Source of the DNA: Marivita sp046592965
Lineage (GTDB): Bacteria; Pseudomonadota; Alphaproteobacteria; Rhodobacterales; Rhodobacteraceae
DNA: 64,000 nucleotides
Reading direction: 5' to 3'
NCBI RefSeq assembly: GCF_046592965.1
Contig: NZ_JBISBV010000005.1
Span: 124,001 to 188,000 of the forward strand
Both the position numbers and the translations under genes were made by a program. Shown piece after piece: positions 7,947-16,739 of the stretch; position 1 is the first letter of the stretch, and each line of letters opens with the position of its first letter. The notes under the pieces were generated by a model. The model saw only the letters and a list, made by a program, of their open reading frames with translations, did no database searches and was not told the DNA's origin.

Positions 7947-8701
7947 GTCAACACTCCAAGCGGAATAACGACCGGGCCTTGCGGTGTGGCGAAGATATCG
8001 GCCTTGAGGTGGAACACATCGGCAAGGATGCGCGGTGTCAGCACGTCGCGGGGCGCTCCATCGGCAACGATCCGCCCCGACCCGATGATGACAAGCCGGG
8101 TGCAATAGCGCGCCGCAAGCGACAGGTCGTGCAACGAGGTCAGCACCGCGCGCCCTTCACCGGCCAGCGATTGAAACACCTGCAACGTCGCGATCTGGGC
8201 AGCCGGATCAAGCCCGGCGATCGGTTCGTCCGCCATCAGCAACGGCGTGTCCTGCGCCAATGTGCGGGCAATCAACACACGCGCCTGCTCTCCGCCCGAC
8301 AATTCGGTGGCCCGGCGCGTCCGAAACGCGGTTAGACCCATGCGCTTCAGAGCGGCGGTTACCGCGTCCTGGTCTGCGCCTGCCAGCCCCGCACCCCGCG
8401 CGAGATAGGGCAGGCGGCCCAGAGCGACGACCCGTTCAACGGTCATCGGCCACGCGATTTCGCGCGTCTGCGGCAACCACGCGACACGGGCGGCGCGGTC
8501 TCGGGCGCTCAGATCGGCGAGGTTGCTGGTGCCTTCAAAGGGCAACAGACCCAGCGCACCGCGCAACAGCGAGGTTTTGCCCGCGCCGTTCGGGCCGATC
8601 AGTCCGACGCATTCGCCCGCGCTAATCGACAGGCTGGCAGTGTCCACCACCGGACATTCGCCGCGCCGCACGGTCAGGTTGCGGAGGCTCAGAAGGGTCA
8701 T
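7943..8701 (-). CDS. btuD: ABC transporter ATPase, cobalamin/iron-chelate type
   Basis: 252 residues with Walker A GPNGAGKT (about residues 37-44), the signature LSGGEQARVLIAR and Walker B LLMADEP. It belongs to the FecE/BtuD/HmuV group that pairs with FecCD permeases. The cobalamin riboswitch upstream of the operon points to vitamin B12 or a precursor as cargo. It overlaps the permease gene by 4 bases. No periplasmic binding protein (BtuF) is encoded nearby. Haem or siderophore transport would be the alternative without the riboswitch. Confidence 0.82.
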   Translation of the reverse strand: MTLLSLRNLTVRRGECPVVDTASLSISAGECVGLIGPNGAGKTSLLRGALGLLPFEGTSNLADLSARDRAARVAWLPQTREIAWPMTVERVVALGRLPYLARGAGLAGADQDAVTAALKRMGLTAFRTRRATELSGGEQARVLIARTLAQDTPLLMADEPIAGLDPAAQIATLQVFQSLAGEGRAVLTSLHDLSLAARYCTRLVIIGSGRIVADGAPRDVLTPRILADVFHLKADIFATPQGPVVIPLGVLT

Positions 8702-9678
8702 GCGATTTCCCTCCGGGTCTTGTAGATCAGGTGCAAAAACAGCGGCGCGCCGATCAAGGCCATGACGACGCCGAGTTTCAGGTCTCGTTCCGGCAGGATC
8801 AGCCGGATGGCAAGGTCGGCCGCCAGAACCATCGCCGCGCCGCCGATTGCCGACGCCCAGAGCAGAGTGGACGGGCGGCCCTGCGCAAAGCGGCGCAGGA
8901 TGTGGGGTACGACCAGTCCGACAAAGCCAACCGCGCCCGCAACAGCGGTCGCCGCGCCAACGGCGGCGGCGGTCCCGAGCAGCAATTGCAGACGCAACCG
9001 CGAGAGCGAGACACCAAGCGCCTGCGCGGCGTCTTCGCCCAGCGTCAGCGCGTCCAGCCCACGCCCCAGCGTGGCAAGCGCCAGCCAGCCCAGTGCCATG
9101 ATCGGCAGCGCCAACCCCACATGGGTCATTGCGCGATCCGCGACCGATCCCATCATCCAGAAGACGATCTCGGATGCCGCATAAGGGTTGGGTGAGAGAT
9201 TGAGCGCCAGCGCCGTGAGCGCGCCGGCGAAAGCCGACACCGCAATACCGGCGAGGATCAGCGTCAGCGACGATCCGCGCGGCCCGGCGAGCAGCAGGAT
9301 GAGTCCGACAGCGGCGGCGGCCAGGACAAGCGCCGAGAGCGGCAATGCCAGCAGGAACGCGCCCGCAAAGCCGGTTTGCAGCGCGATCACCGCGCCAAGC
9401 GCCGCAGACCCCGACACCCCGATCAGCCCCGGTTCGGCCAAGGGATTGCGCAAAAACCCCTGCATGGCAGCCCCGGACAGCCCGAGCGACACGCCGACCA
9501 TCGCCGCCAGCAAGGTGCGCGGCAGGCGGATGTCCTGCATCACCGAGACATAAAGCGGATCGCCCTGGCCCATCAGCGCGGCAAGCCCCGCCGGAACGGG
9601 GATCGCAGCATAGCCGACAAACAGCGATGTCATGAACATCGCGGCGAAAAGGGCCATCAGCGCAATAAAGAGTTTCAC
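8698..9678 (-). CDS. btuC: FecCD-type ABC permease, probably cobalamin
   Basis: About 326 residues and close to ten membrane helices. FecCD landmarks include the LRLPRTLLA-like RLPRTLLAAMVGVSLGLSGAAMQG and GFVGLVVPHILR. It moves the substrate across the inner membrane with the downstream ATPase. I place the start at the GTG at 9678 because GGGAG sits 8 bases ahead of it; an in-frame ATG at 9708 has no ribosome site and would add 10 residues. First gene of the operon behind the cobalamin riboswitch. Confidence 0.82.
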   Translation of the reverse strand: MKLFIALMALFAAMFMTSLFVGYAAIPVPAGLAALMGQGDPLYVSVMQDIRLPRTLLAAMVGVSLGLSGAAMQGFLRNPLAEPGLIGVSGSAALGAVIALQTGFAGAFLLALPLSALVLAAAAVGLILLLAGPRGSSLTLILAGIAVSAFAGALTALALNLSPNPYAASEIVFWMMGSVADRAMTHVGLALPIMALGWLALATLGRGLDALTLGEDAAQALGVSLSRLRLQLLLGTAAAVGAATAVAGAVGFVGLVVPHILRRFAQGRPSTLLWASAIGGAAMVLAADLAIRLILPERDLKLGVVMALIGAPLFLHLIYKTRREIA

Positions 9679-9797
9679 TCTACGGTCTCCCGCGCGCGGT
9701 GCAGTCATCTGTCATTGAGAGCCAAGGCCCCAAGACGGCGAGTTGCCACCACACCGGAGAACCGGCACATCCAACGCACCCCGCGTGGACGTAAGGT

Positions 9798-9990
9798 GAT
9801 CTGTCGCGGCAGGTCTCCTGACTTGCGGGTTGTCGCGATGCCTGGGCCTTCCCGGATGTCTCCAGTGGCATGTGCCAGGCACGCTCGCCGCTTACAGTTG
9901 CGGGGGCAGTCGTGGGGTCTCACCACGTTCCCTTTTCACCGGGACGTGCCCGGACCGTGACGGATTTGGGGTACCCGTGTCAGCGCTCTG
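9798..9990 (-). promoter_or_regulatory. Cobalamin riboswitch
   Basis: Read on the minus strand, the conserved blocks come in the right order: a GGTACC-like 5' block (about 9971-9977), CCGGTGAAAAGGGAA (about 9930-9945), the B12-box core CTGCCCCCGCAACTGTAAG (about 9891-9910) and the 3' block GTCAGGAGACCTGCC (9822-9808). This is the coenzyme B12 aptamer. It should shut down the operon when cobalamin is plentiful. About 120 bases separate it from the permease start; I could not identify a definite terminator or anti-Shine-Dalgarno hairpin there. Confidence 0.92.
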
Positions 9991-10133
9991 ATGCAAGTGC
10001 GGTCTGGAGCTAGCGGGCACTGACGGTGGGCTGAACGTTCCCAAACTTGACGGTTATTGACGGCCCGCGGTAACCTCGCGCGGGGTCTTTAATACGGATC
10101 CGCGCAGGCTGTCGTTGCTAAAGGCGGGTCGAA

Positions 10134-10925
10134 ATGTCGTTTCAGCTTTCAGGTCAAGGCCCTGAAATTTACGAAAACACCATGGTCCCCTTGTGGTTTG
10201 GACGCTGGGCCAGCGCACTGCTTGACTTGGTTGATCTGAAACCGGGAGAGGCTGTTCTGGACGTGGCTTGTGGGACCGGTGTGACGACACGACTGGCGAA
10301 ACGGGCCGTGGGCAAAAACGGACAGGTCATCGGTCTCGATATCAACTCCGGTATGCTCGAAATGGCAAAGCGGCTTGCGCCCGACGCGGATATTGCCTGG
10401 ACAGAAAGCGACGTCGTGGGAATCCGTTTGCCATCGCAGAGCGTCACCGCGGTCATTTCGCAGCATGGGTATCACTACTTTCCCGACAAACCCGTTGCTC
10501 TGCGAGAATTCTTTCGGCTCCTCAGGCCGTCCGGTCGCCTTGCGATGTCGATATGGGATGGTCACAGTGTCTACACTCAGGCGCTTTGCATCGCGGTTGA
10601 GAAACACATTTCATCCGATATTGCAGAAAAACAGCGCAGCCAGAGAGTGACGCCGTCGGATCGCGACTTGATCTCCGACCTTGCGGCAGCCGGGTTCCGC
10701 GATGTCGAAGTGCGTCGGCAAGAGCTGATGATCGACGTGCCGCATGCTGAGGAGTTTGTTCCGCTTCACCTTGGTTCCATGCCGATTGCCGATGCCTTTC
10801 ACGCACTGGACCAGGCAGCGCAGCATGCGTTGATATCAGACGTCAGTGCCGCGCTGAGCGGTTACACGGTCGGTGGGCGCTTGATTTATCCTGACGCCGT
10901 GAACGTGGTGCTGGGCGTCAAGTGA
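10134..10925 (+). CDS. Class I SAM-dependent methyltransferase
   Basis: 263 residues. Motif I is VLDVACGTGV (about residues 41-50), with the acidic ribose-binding residue in VIGLDINSGML. The fold resembles UbiE-type small-molecule methyltransferases; the substrate cannot be told. It reads away from the riboswitch operon and towards mraZ. The first of the three TGGGAAA..ATGGG sites lies 40 bases after its stop. Confidence 0.85.
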   Translation: MSFQLSGQGPEIYENTMVPLWFGRWASALLDLVDLKPGEAVLDVACGTGVTTRLAKRAVGKNGQVIGLDINSGMLEMAKRLAPDADIAWTESDVVGIRLPSQSVTAVISQHGYHYFPDKPVALREFFRLLRPSGRLAMSIWDGHSVYTQALCIAVEKHISSDIAEKQRSQRVTPSDRDLISDLAAAGFRDVEVRRQELMIDVPHAEEFVPLHLGSMPIADAFHALDQAAQHALISDVSAALSGYTVGGRLIYPDAVNVVLGVK

Positions 10926-10964
10926 GCTGAGGCTCAAGCCCCTCGAACCCTGACGGGTTCTCTG

Positions 10965-10978
10965 TGGGAAACGATGGG
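10965..10978 (+). promoter_or_regulatory. Putative MraZ box 1
   Basis: TGGGAAACGATGGG: two TGGGN units separated by 5 bases, the arrangement bound by MraZ in E. coli. Nearly identical to two other sites before mraZ. Confidence 0.5.
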
Positions 10979-11111
10979 ACGGATTAATCCGAAAAGCTGG
11001 TTCTACTCGAATCACAGTCCGGATTCGGCGCGAAATTTGAGTGAACCGCGCAGTTTGGCAGGCAATCTTTCTTAGCGAAATCTGATGTTCTTGGTTTGTT
11101 TGTTGCTCGTG

Positions 11112-11125
11112 TGGGAAAACATGGG
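11112..11125 (+). promoter_or_regulatory. Putative MraZ box 2
   Basis: TGGGAAAACATGGG, same unit and spacing as box 1, in an AT-richer stretch of the mraZ upstream region. Confidence 0.55.
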
Positions 11126-11282
11126 CAATTATTTTCCATCGCCAAAATTACTATATGTTGTAGGCGATCCGCGCCTTGGTGGCTCATGTGCCACTTTCTG
11201 ATCGGAATCCGCACTATATGCTGTGTTGCATGTGTGCGATAAACCACATCAAGTGGCGGCTACGGCCAAAAAACAGTTGCGA

Positions 11283-11296
11283 CCCATGATTTCCCA
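11283..11296 (-). promoter_or_regulatory. Putative MraZ box 3
   Basis: On the minus strand TGGGAAATCATGGG, preceded in the same 10-base phase by a degenerate third unit, AGGGA. It is the closest of the three to the probable leader transcript of mraZ. Confidence 0.55.
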
Positions 11297-11319
11297 TGCC
11301 ATCCCTAATGGCACGAGAT

Positions 11320-11545
11320 GAGAGCAGGAAAGACAAGGGGAACAAAACAAACCCCGACTTCCTAACAAAAACAAAAAACGAGCAGGTTTCATACAGGCAC
11401 CCGCTTTCATCTAACACAGAGATCCGGCGCGCGGGCGAGCAGACATCCCCCCAGGTGGCGCGTGCAGTCGGACTTTCCCGGAAACGGGACACGGGCGGCG
11501 GGTTGATCAGTGGCAGCAGATCAACCCGCCGTTTCCGTTTCCAGG
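11320..11545 (+). ncRNA. upsM: UpsM-like leader RNA of the dcw cluster (candidate)
   Basis: The 290 bases before mraZ hold no credible gene but end in a strong hairpin with a U-rich tail at 11496-11542. In Rhodobacter sphaeroides the mraZ 5' UTR gives rise to a roughly 206-nt sRNA, UpsM, by premature termination at such a hairpin. Position, size and terminator agree here, and the unstructured A-rich stretch at 11330-11385 could be the 5' part. I cannot place the transcription start, so the left end is an estimate. Confidence 0.5.
11496..11542 (+). terminator. Hairpin terminator/attenuator in the mraZ leader
   Basis: 13-bp perfect stem (11496-11508 with 11519-11531), 10-base loop, followed by TTTCCGTTTCC. 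An outer stem may form between CGGAAAC near 11480 and GTTTCCG at 11531-11537. It lies about 35 bases before mraZ, so read-through is needed to express the cluster. Confidence 0.65.
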
Positions 11546-11576
11546 GATCAGAGAAATTGGAAGGACCGGTCGGACA

Positions 11577-12086
11577 GTGGCTCGTAAGCTCAGGTTCAGA
11601 GGCGAGAGTCATCACAAGGTTGATGGCAAGGGCAGGGTGTCCATCCCGGCCCCGTTCCGCCGTGTGCTGGAGGCGGGCGATCCAGCCTGGACCGAAGGGC
11701 TGAACCCCGAACTGGTCGTGGTCTATGGCGATAAGCGCCGCAAATACCTTGAATGCTACACCATGCAGGCCATCGAAGAGGTGGACGAGAAGATCGAATC
11801 CCTGCCGCGCGGATCGGTCGAGCGGCGGATGCTGCAACGCCTGTTCAACGGACAATCCCATCCAACAAGCGTCGACGAGACCGGGCGGCTGGTGCTGCCG
11901 GCCAAGCTTCGTCAGAAGATCGGACTGACCGGCGAGGCGTTCTTCATCGGTGCCGGCGACACCTTCCAGATTTGGGAGCCGGAAACCTACGAAACCGAAG
12001 AACAGGCCGCGACCGACGAATGGCTGGACGAGCTGCCGGACGATGTCGATCCGCTGATCTATCTGGACAGGCAGCCGGGAGAGTAA
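11577..12086 (+). CDS. mraZ: Transcriptional regulator MraZ
   Basis: 169 residues with two AbrB-like half domains: FRGESHHKVDGKGRVSIPAPFR (about 7-28) and the repeat with DETGRLVLPAKLR (about 100-112). Both carry the D-x-x-GR-h-x-hP-x-x-hR signature of MraZ. The start is GTG at 11577. MraZ binds TGGGN repeats upstream of its own operon in E. coli; matching sites are present here at 10965, 11112 and 11283. First gene of the cell division and wall cluster, 4 bases before rsmH. Confidence 0.95.
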   Translation: MARKLRFRGESHHKVDGKGRVSIPAPFRRVLEAGDPAWTEGLNPELVVVYGDKRRKYLECYTMQAIEEVDEKIESLPRGSVERRMLQRLFNGQSHPTSVDETGRLVLPAKLRQKIGLTGEAFFIGAGDTFQIWEPETYETEEQAATDEWLDELPDDVDPLIYLDRQPGE

Positions 12087-12090
12087 ACCA

Positions 12091-13083
12091 ATGTCCGCTG
12101 CCGCTGCCACTCCTCCCAAAGACCCCCATGTTCCTGTCCTGCTTGCGCCGCTCCTGCGGACGGTCGCGCCCGTGTCCGGTGTCTGGATTGACGGCACCTT
12201 CGGCGCGGGCGGCTATGCGCGCGGTCTGATCGAGGCGGGCGCGGATAGCGTGATCGGCATCGACCGCGATCCTCTGGCGCAGGAGATGGCAGCGGAGTGG
12301 CTGCCACGTTACGACGGGCGCATCACGCTGCACCGTGCGAATTTCGCGGACATGGATCAGATCGCGTCCGACGTGGACGGCGTTGTGCTCGATCTCGGCG
12401 TGTCCTCGATGCAGCTTGATCTGGCCGCGCGCGGATTTTCCTTCATGCGCGACGGGCCATTGGACATGCGGATGGGGCAGGATGGCCCCTCGGCGGCGGA
12501 TATCGTCAATCACGCCGATGAATTCGACATTGCGGACATCCTTTACACCTACGGCGAAGAACGCGCCTCGCGCCGGATCGCCAAGGCCATTGTCGCCGCG
12601 CGCAAGGTGGCGCCGATCACCCGGACGCTTGAATTGACCAAGATCGTCGAAAGCTGCCTGCCACGCGCCAAACCCAACCAGTCGCACCCCGCCACGCGCA
12701 GTTTTCAGGCGTTGCGCATCGCCGTGAACGATGAATACGGCGCATTGATGCAAGGTCTCATGGCGGCGGAACGGGCGCTGAAACCCGGCGGATTGCTGGC
12801 CGTGGTCAGCTTTCATTCGGTCGAGGACCGGATGGTGAAGCGCTTCATGCAGGCTCGTGCGGGCCAGACCGGACGCGCCAACCGCTATGCGCCCGAGATC
12901 GACGCGATCACGCCTGCCTTCGAGATCATGACCCGCAAGGCGGTGGGGCCGGACGAGGACGAACTTGACGTCAACCCGAGGGCGCGCTCGGCCAAGCTGC
13001 GCGTGGCGCGGCGCACCGATGCCCCGGCGGGTGACATTGATGCGGGACAAATTGCGCTTCCCCAGTTGAAGGAGGATCGGTGA
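12091..13083 (+). CDS. rsmH: 16S rRNA (cytosine(1402)-N4)-methyltransferase
   Basis: 330 residues (former MraW). Motif GTFGAGGYARGLIEAG is the SAM-binding loop, followed by IGIDRDPLA; the FSFMRDGPLDMRM block and SFHSVEDRMVKRF near the C terminus are family hallmarks. It methylates C1402 in the ribosomal P site. Its TGA overlaps the ftsL ATG by one base. Confidence 0.97.
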   Translation: MSAAAATPPKDPHVPVLLAPLLRTVAPVSGVWIDGTFGAGGYARGLIEAGADSVIGIDRDPLAQEMAAEWLPRYDGRITLHRANFADMDQIASDVDGVVLDLGVSSMQLDLAARGFSFMRDGPLDMRMGQDGPSAADIVNHADEFDIADILYTYGEERASRRIAKAIVAARKVAPITRTLELTKIVESCLPRAKPNQSHPATRSFQALRIAVNDEYGALMQGLMAAERALKPGGLLAVVSFHSVEDRMVKRFMQARAGQTGRANRYAPEIDAITPAFEIMTRKAVGPDEDELDVNPRARSAKLRVARRTDAPAGDIDAGQIALPQLKEDR

Positions 13084-13427
13084 TGCGGTCGTTTTTGTAC
13101 ATCGTGACGTTTCTGGCCGTCATTGCGGCCGCCTTTTGGGCCTATCACGAGAACTACAAGACCCAGGCGGCGCTCGGTGAGGCGCAGCAGGTGCGTGGCC
13201 AGATCGCCGAGGCGCGTGCGCGACTTGCTGTTCTCAGGGCTGAATGGGCCTACCTGAACCGCCCAGACCGTCTGCGCGATCTGGCAGACGTGAACTTTGA
13301 CCGTCTTGGCCTGATGCCGTTGCAGCCTGACCAATTTGGCCGGGTGGACCAGATCGCCTACCCGATGCCGCCGCAATTGCCGATCACCGATCCGGTCGAT
13401 GTGACCAGCGCAGGAGCAAACCCATGA
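13083..13427 (+). CDS. ftsL: Cell division protein FtsL
   Basis: 114 residues with one N-terminal membrane helix (SFLYIVTFLAVIAAAFWAYHE) and a periplasmic coiled coil (LGEAQQVRGQIAEARARLAVLRAEWAYLNRPDRL), ending in a short tail. The NRPDRL motif is typical of alphaproteobacterial FtsL. It joins FtsB/FtsQ in the divisome. Identification also rests on its place between rsmH and ftsI; it overlaps ftsI by 4 bases. Confidence 0.9.
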   Translation: MRSFLYIVTFLAVIAAAFWAYHENYKTQAALGEAQQVRGQIAEARARLAVLRAEWAYLNRPDRLRDLADVNFDRLGLMPLQPDQFGRVDQIAYPMPPQLPITDPVDVTSAGANP

Positions 13428-15211
13428 TCCGCACGCCGCTTCGCCCGCTTGCCCGCATCCTTGAAGCCCGCAGCAAAGGCGAAAACCCCGACGCCATCGA
13501 ACGCGAAAACCTGCGCATCCGTCACGAGCAGATGCGCGACAAGGCCAGATCGCGCGCCGAGGGGCGGCTGTTGGTCATGGCGGTGATGTTCTTCTGTGCC
13601 TTCGGCGTCGTCGGCGCGCGCATGGGTGTTCTTGCCGCCTCCGAGGCCGAGGAGCCGCGTGCGCAGGCCACCGGCGCGTCGATCATCGCCAGCCGCGCCG
13701 ATATCGTCGATCGCAAGGGCCGGATCATGGCGACCAACATGGAAACCGTGTCGCTGTATGCCCACCCCCAGCAGATGATCGACCCGGTCGGCGCGGCGGA
13801 AAAGCTGGCCGCGATCTTTCCCGATCTCGATCAGGACCGGCTGAAAAAGGACTTTACCGGCAAGCGCAAGTTCATGTGGGTGCGCAAGAAGCTGAGCCCT
13901 GAGCAGAAACAACTGGTGCATGATATCGGCGAGCCCGGCCTTCTGTTCGGCCCGCGCGAGATGCGACTCTATCCCAACGGTGCCGTGGCATCGCACATCC
14001 TGGGTGGCGCAAGTTTCGGGCGCGAAGGCGTGCATTCGGCTGAAGTGATCGGCACAGCCGGGATCGAGAAGTTCTTTGATTCCGAATTGCGCGACCCCGC
14101 CCGCGAAGGCGCGCCGCTGGAACTGTCGCTGGATCTGACCATTCAGGCCGCGACCGAGCGTGTCTTGTTGGGCGGGATGAAACTGCTCAACGCCAAGGGC
14201 GCCGCAAGCGTGCTGATGGATGTGCACACTGGCGAAGTGATCGCCATCGCGTCACTGCCCGACTTTGACCCCAACGACCGGCCCCGTCCGCTGACCGAGG
14301 GCGACGCGTCCGACAGCCCGTTGTTCAATCGCGCGGTGCAGGGCGTCTACGAGCTTGGCTCGACCTTCAAGATTTTCGCGTCCGCGCAGGCGCTCGAGCT
14401 TGGTCTGGTGAACCCGACCACGGTGATCGACACGTCAGGCCCGTTGAAGGTGGGTGGCTTCCGGATCGGTGAATTCAACAACAAGAACTACGGCCCGTTG
14501 TCGGTGTCTGACATCATAGTTAAAAGCTCGAACCGGGGCACCGGGCGTCTGGCGCTTGCGATCGGCGCAAAGCGTCAGCAGGAGTTTCTGGACAGCCTCG
14601 GGTTCTTCAAACCGGTCCCGTTGCAGATTGTCGAGGCGACCGGCGGGCAGCCGCTGTTGCCCAAACGCTGGACGGATCTGTCGAGCGTGACGATTTCCTA
14701 CGGCCACGGCCTCAGCTCGAGCCCGCTGCATCTGGCGGCAGGCTATGCGGCGATTGCCAATGGCGGGCATCAGGTCACACCGACGCTGCTCAAGCAAACA
14801 GGTCCGAAACTCGGACCGCGCTTGATGTCCGAACGCACCGCGGCGCAATCGCTGGACATGCTGCGCAAGGTCGTCACCGAAGGCACCGCGAGCTTTGGCG
14901 AGGTGCCGGGCTATTCGGTGGGTGGCAAGACAGGCACCGCCGACAAGCCCAAGCGGCGCGGCGGCGGGTATTACAAGGACAAGGTGATCAACACCTTCGC
15001 ATCGGTGTTCCCGACCAACGACCCGAAATATGTGCTGATCGTCACTCTCGACGAACCCGTCGAGACCAGTGGTACGAAGCCCCGGCGCACCGCCGGCTGG
15101 ACAGCGGTGCCGGTGGCGGCCGAAATGATCAGCCGCATCGCACCGCTTCTGGGCTTGCGTCCAGAGGTCGAAACGCGTCATTTGACGGGCATCATCAACA
15201 CCTCGAATTGA
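13424..15211 (+). CDS. ftsI: Peptidoglycan transpeptidase FtsI (PBP3)
   Basis: 595 residues. A membrane helix lies near residues 45-65, then a pedestal domain and the transpeptidase domain with all three penicillin-binding motifs: STFK (in YELGSTFKIF), SSN (in VKSSNRGT) and KTG (in GGKTGTADK). It cross-links septal peptidoglycan. Overlaps ftsL by 4 bases and is followed by murE after 43 bases. Confidence 0.96.
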   Translation: MIRTPLRPLARILEARSKGENPDAIERENLRIRHEQMRDKARSRAEGRLLVMAVMFFCAFGVVGARMGVLAASEAEEPRAQATGASIIASRADIVDRKGRIMATNMETVSLYAHPQQMIDPVGAAEKLAAIFPDLDQDRLKKDFTGKRKFMWVRKKLSPEQKQLVHDIGEPGLLFGPREMRLYPNGAVASHILGGASFGREGVHSAEVIGTAGIEKFFDSELRDPAREGAPLELSLDLTIQAATERVLLGGMKLLNAKGAASVLMDVHTGEVIAIASLPDFDPNDRPRPLTEGDASDSPLFNRAVQGVYELGSTFKIFASAQALELGLVNPTTVIDTSGPLKVGGFRIGEFNNKNYGPLSVSDIIVKSSNRGTGRLALAIGAKRQQEFLDSLGFFKPVPLQIVEATGGQPLLPKRWTDLSSVTISYGHGLSSSPLHLAAGYAAIANGGHQVTPTLLKQTGPKLGPRLMSERTAAQSLDMLRKVVTEGTASFGEVPGYSVGGKTGTADKPKRRGGGYYKDKVINTFASVFPTNDPKYVLIVTLDEPVETSGTKPRRTAGWTAVPVAAEMISRIAPLLGLRPEVETRHLTGIINTSN

Positions 15212-15254
15212 AAGGCGCCGCCTTTCGCGGGGCATCATAAACAGGGGGTGTGGC

Positions 15255-16739
15255 ATGAGGGCAGACGCCAAAAGCCTGAGCCAGCTTGGTCTCACCGCGC
15301 GCGGCGGAGCGGACGTTTTTGTCACCGGTCTGGCGGTGGACAGTCGCGATGTGAAAGACGGTTATCTGTTTGCCGCTTTGCCCGGCACGCGGATGCACGG
15401 CGCCGAATTCATCCAGTACGCGCTGCGCATGGGCGCTCGCGCTGTTCTCACCGATATGGACGGCGCGCAGATCGCACAGGACGAACTGGCCGACGCGAAC
15501 GTTGCCGTCGTGATCGCCGCCGACCCGCGTCAGACACTGGCGTTCACCGCCGCCCTCTGGTTCGAGCGGCAGCCCGACACGATGGTCGCCGTCACCGGCA
15601 CCAACGGCAAAACCAGCGTTGCCAGTTTCGTGCGCCGCATCTGGCAGTTGCTGGGGCATCCCGCCATCAATCTGGGCACCACCGGCGTCGAGGGTGATTG
15701 GCAGGCGCCGCTGGCCCACACCACGCCCGAGCCGATCACCTTGCACCGGGCGCTGGCCGGCGCGTCCGAGGCCGGGGTGGAACATGCCGCGATGGAAGCG
15801 TCTTCGCACGGGCTGGCGCAGCGGCGGCTGGACGGGGTGAACCTGCGTGCGGCAGGCTTTACCAACTTCACCCAGGACCATCTCGATTATCACGACAGTT
15901 TCGAAGCCTATTTCGACGCCAAGGCGGGGCTGTTCGCTCGGGTGCTGCCCGAGGACGGAATCGCCGTGGTCAACATCGAGGACGCGCGCGGCGTGGACAT
16001 TCTCGCCATCGCGCGGGCGCGCGGGCAGGAAGTGATGACTGTCGGGCGCGACACTGGTGCCGACATGACCCTTCTGGCGCAGCGCTTTGACGCCACCGGG
16101 CAGGATGTGCGAATCAAGTTCGGTGGCGAGACCTTCCAGACCCGTCTGAACCTCATCGGGGGATTTCAGGCTGAAAACGTCATGGTGGCGGCTGGTCTGG
16201 CAATTGCCAGTGGCGCGGTGCCGGACCGGGTATTTTCGGTTTTGCCCGAACTGGAAACCGTGCGCGGGCGCATGCAACTCGCCGCGACGCGCACCAATGG
16301 CGCTTCGGTCTATGTCGATTACGCCCACACGCCCGACGCGGTCGCGACCGCATGTCAGGCGCTGCGCCCGCATGTCATGGGGCGGCTGGTGGCCATCATT
16401 GGCGCAGGCGGCGATCGCGATCCCGGCAAACGCCCCATAATGGGCGCGGCCGCTGCCGAATTCGCCGATCAGGTGATCGTCACCGATGACAACCCGCGCA
16501 GCGAAGACCCGGCCGACATCCGCGCCGCCGTCCTCGAAGGCGCGCCCGAGGCTTCCGAGGTCGGCGACCGGGCCGAGGCCATCTTGCGCGGTGTCGATGC
16601 GGTCGGGCCGGGCGATGCGTTGCTCATCTGCGGCAAGGGCCACGAGACAGGCCAGATCGTGGGCGACACGGTATATCCGTTTGACGATGCCGAGCAGGCC
16701 AGCGTGGCCGTGGCGGCGCTCGACGGGAAGCTGGCATGA
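15255..16739 (+). CDS. murE: UDP-MurNAc-tripeptide synthetase MurE
   Basis: 494 residues. ATP loop TGTNGKTS near residue 115, and DNPR in VTDDNPRSEDP near 415, the motif that selects meso-diaminopimelate. The product is therefore a Gram-negative type stem peptide. It uses ATP to add the third residue in the cytoplasm. Overlaps murF by 4 bases (ATGA). Confidence 0.97.
   Translation: MRADAKSLSQLGLTARGGADVFVTGLAVDSRDVKDGYLFAALPGTRMHGAEFIQYALRMGARAVLTDMDGAQIAQDELADANVAVVIAADPRQTLAFTAALWFERQPDTMVAVTGTNGKTSVASFVRRIWQLLGHPAINLGTTGVEGDWQAPLAHTTPEPITLHRALAGASEAGVEHAAMEASSHGLAQRRLDGVNLRAAGFTNFTQDHLDYHDSFEAYFDAKAGLFARVLPEDGIAVVNIEDARGVDILAIARARGQEVMTVGRDTGADMTLLAQRFDATGQDVRIKFGGETFQTRLNLIGGFQAENVMVAAGLAIASGAVPDRVFSVLPELETVRGRMQLAATRTNGASVYVDYAHTPDAVATACQALRPHVMGRLVAIIGAGGDRDPGKRPIMGAAAAEFADQVIVTDDNPRSEDPADIRAAVLEGAPEASEVGDRAEAILRGVDAVGPGDALLICGKGHETGQIVGDTVYPFDDAEQASVAVAALDGKLA

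Noticed and set aside
10984..11247. 87-codon open frame on the minus strand before mraZ
   Set aside because: No ribosome site, no motif, and it overlaps one of the regulatory sites; coding bias is absent.
11400..11540. Possible RNase P RNA, because GGGAAAGTCCG appears on the minus strand
   Set aside because: The other conserved RNase P regions do not follow; the downstream bases are A/T-rich and unstructured.
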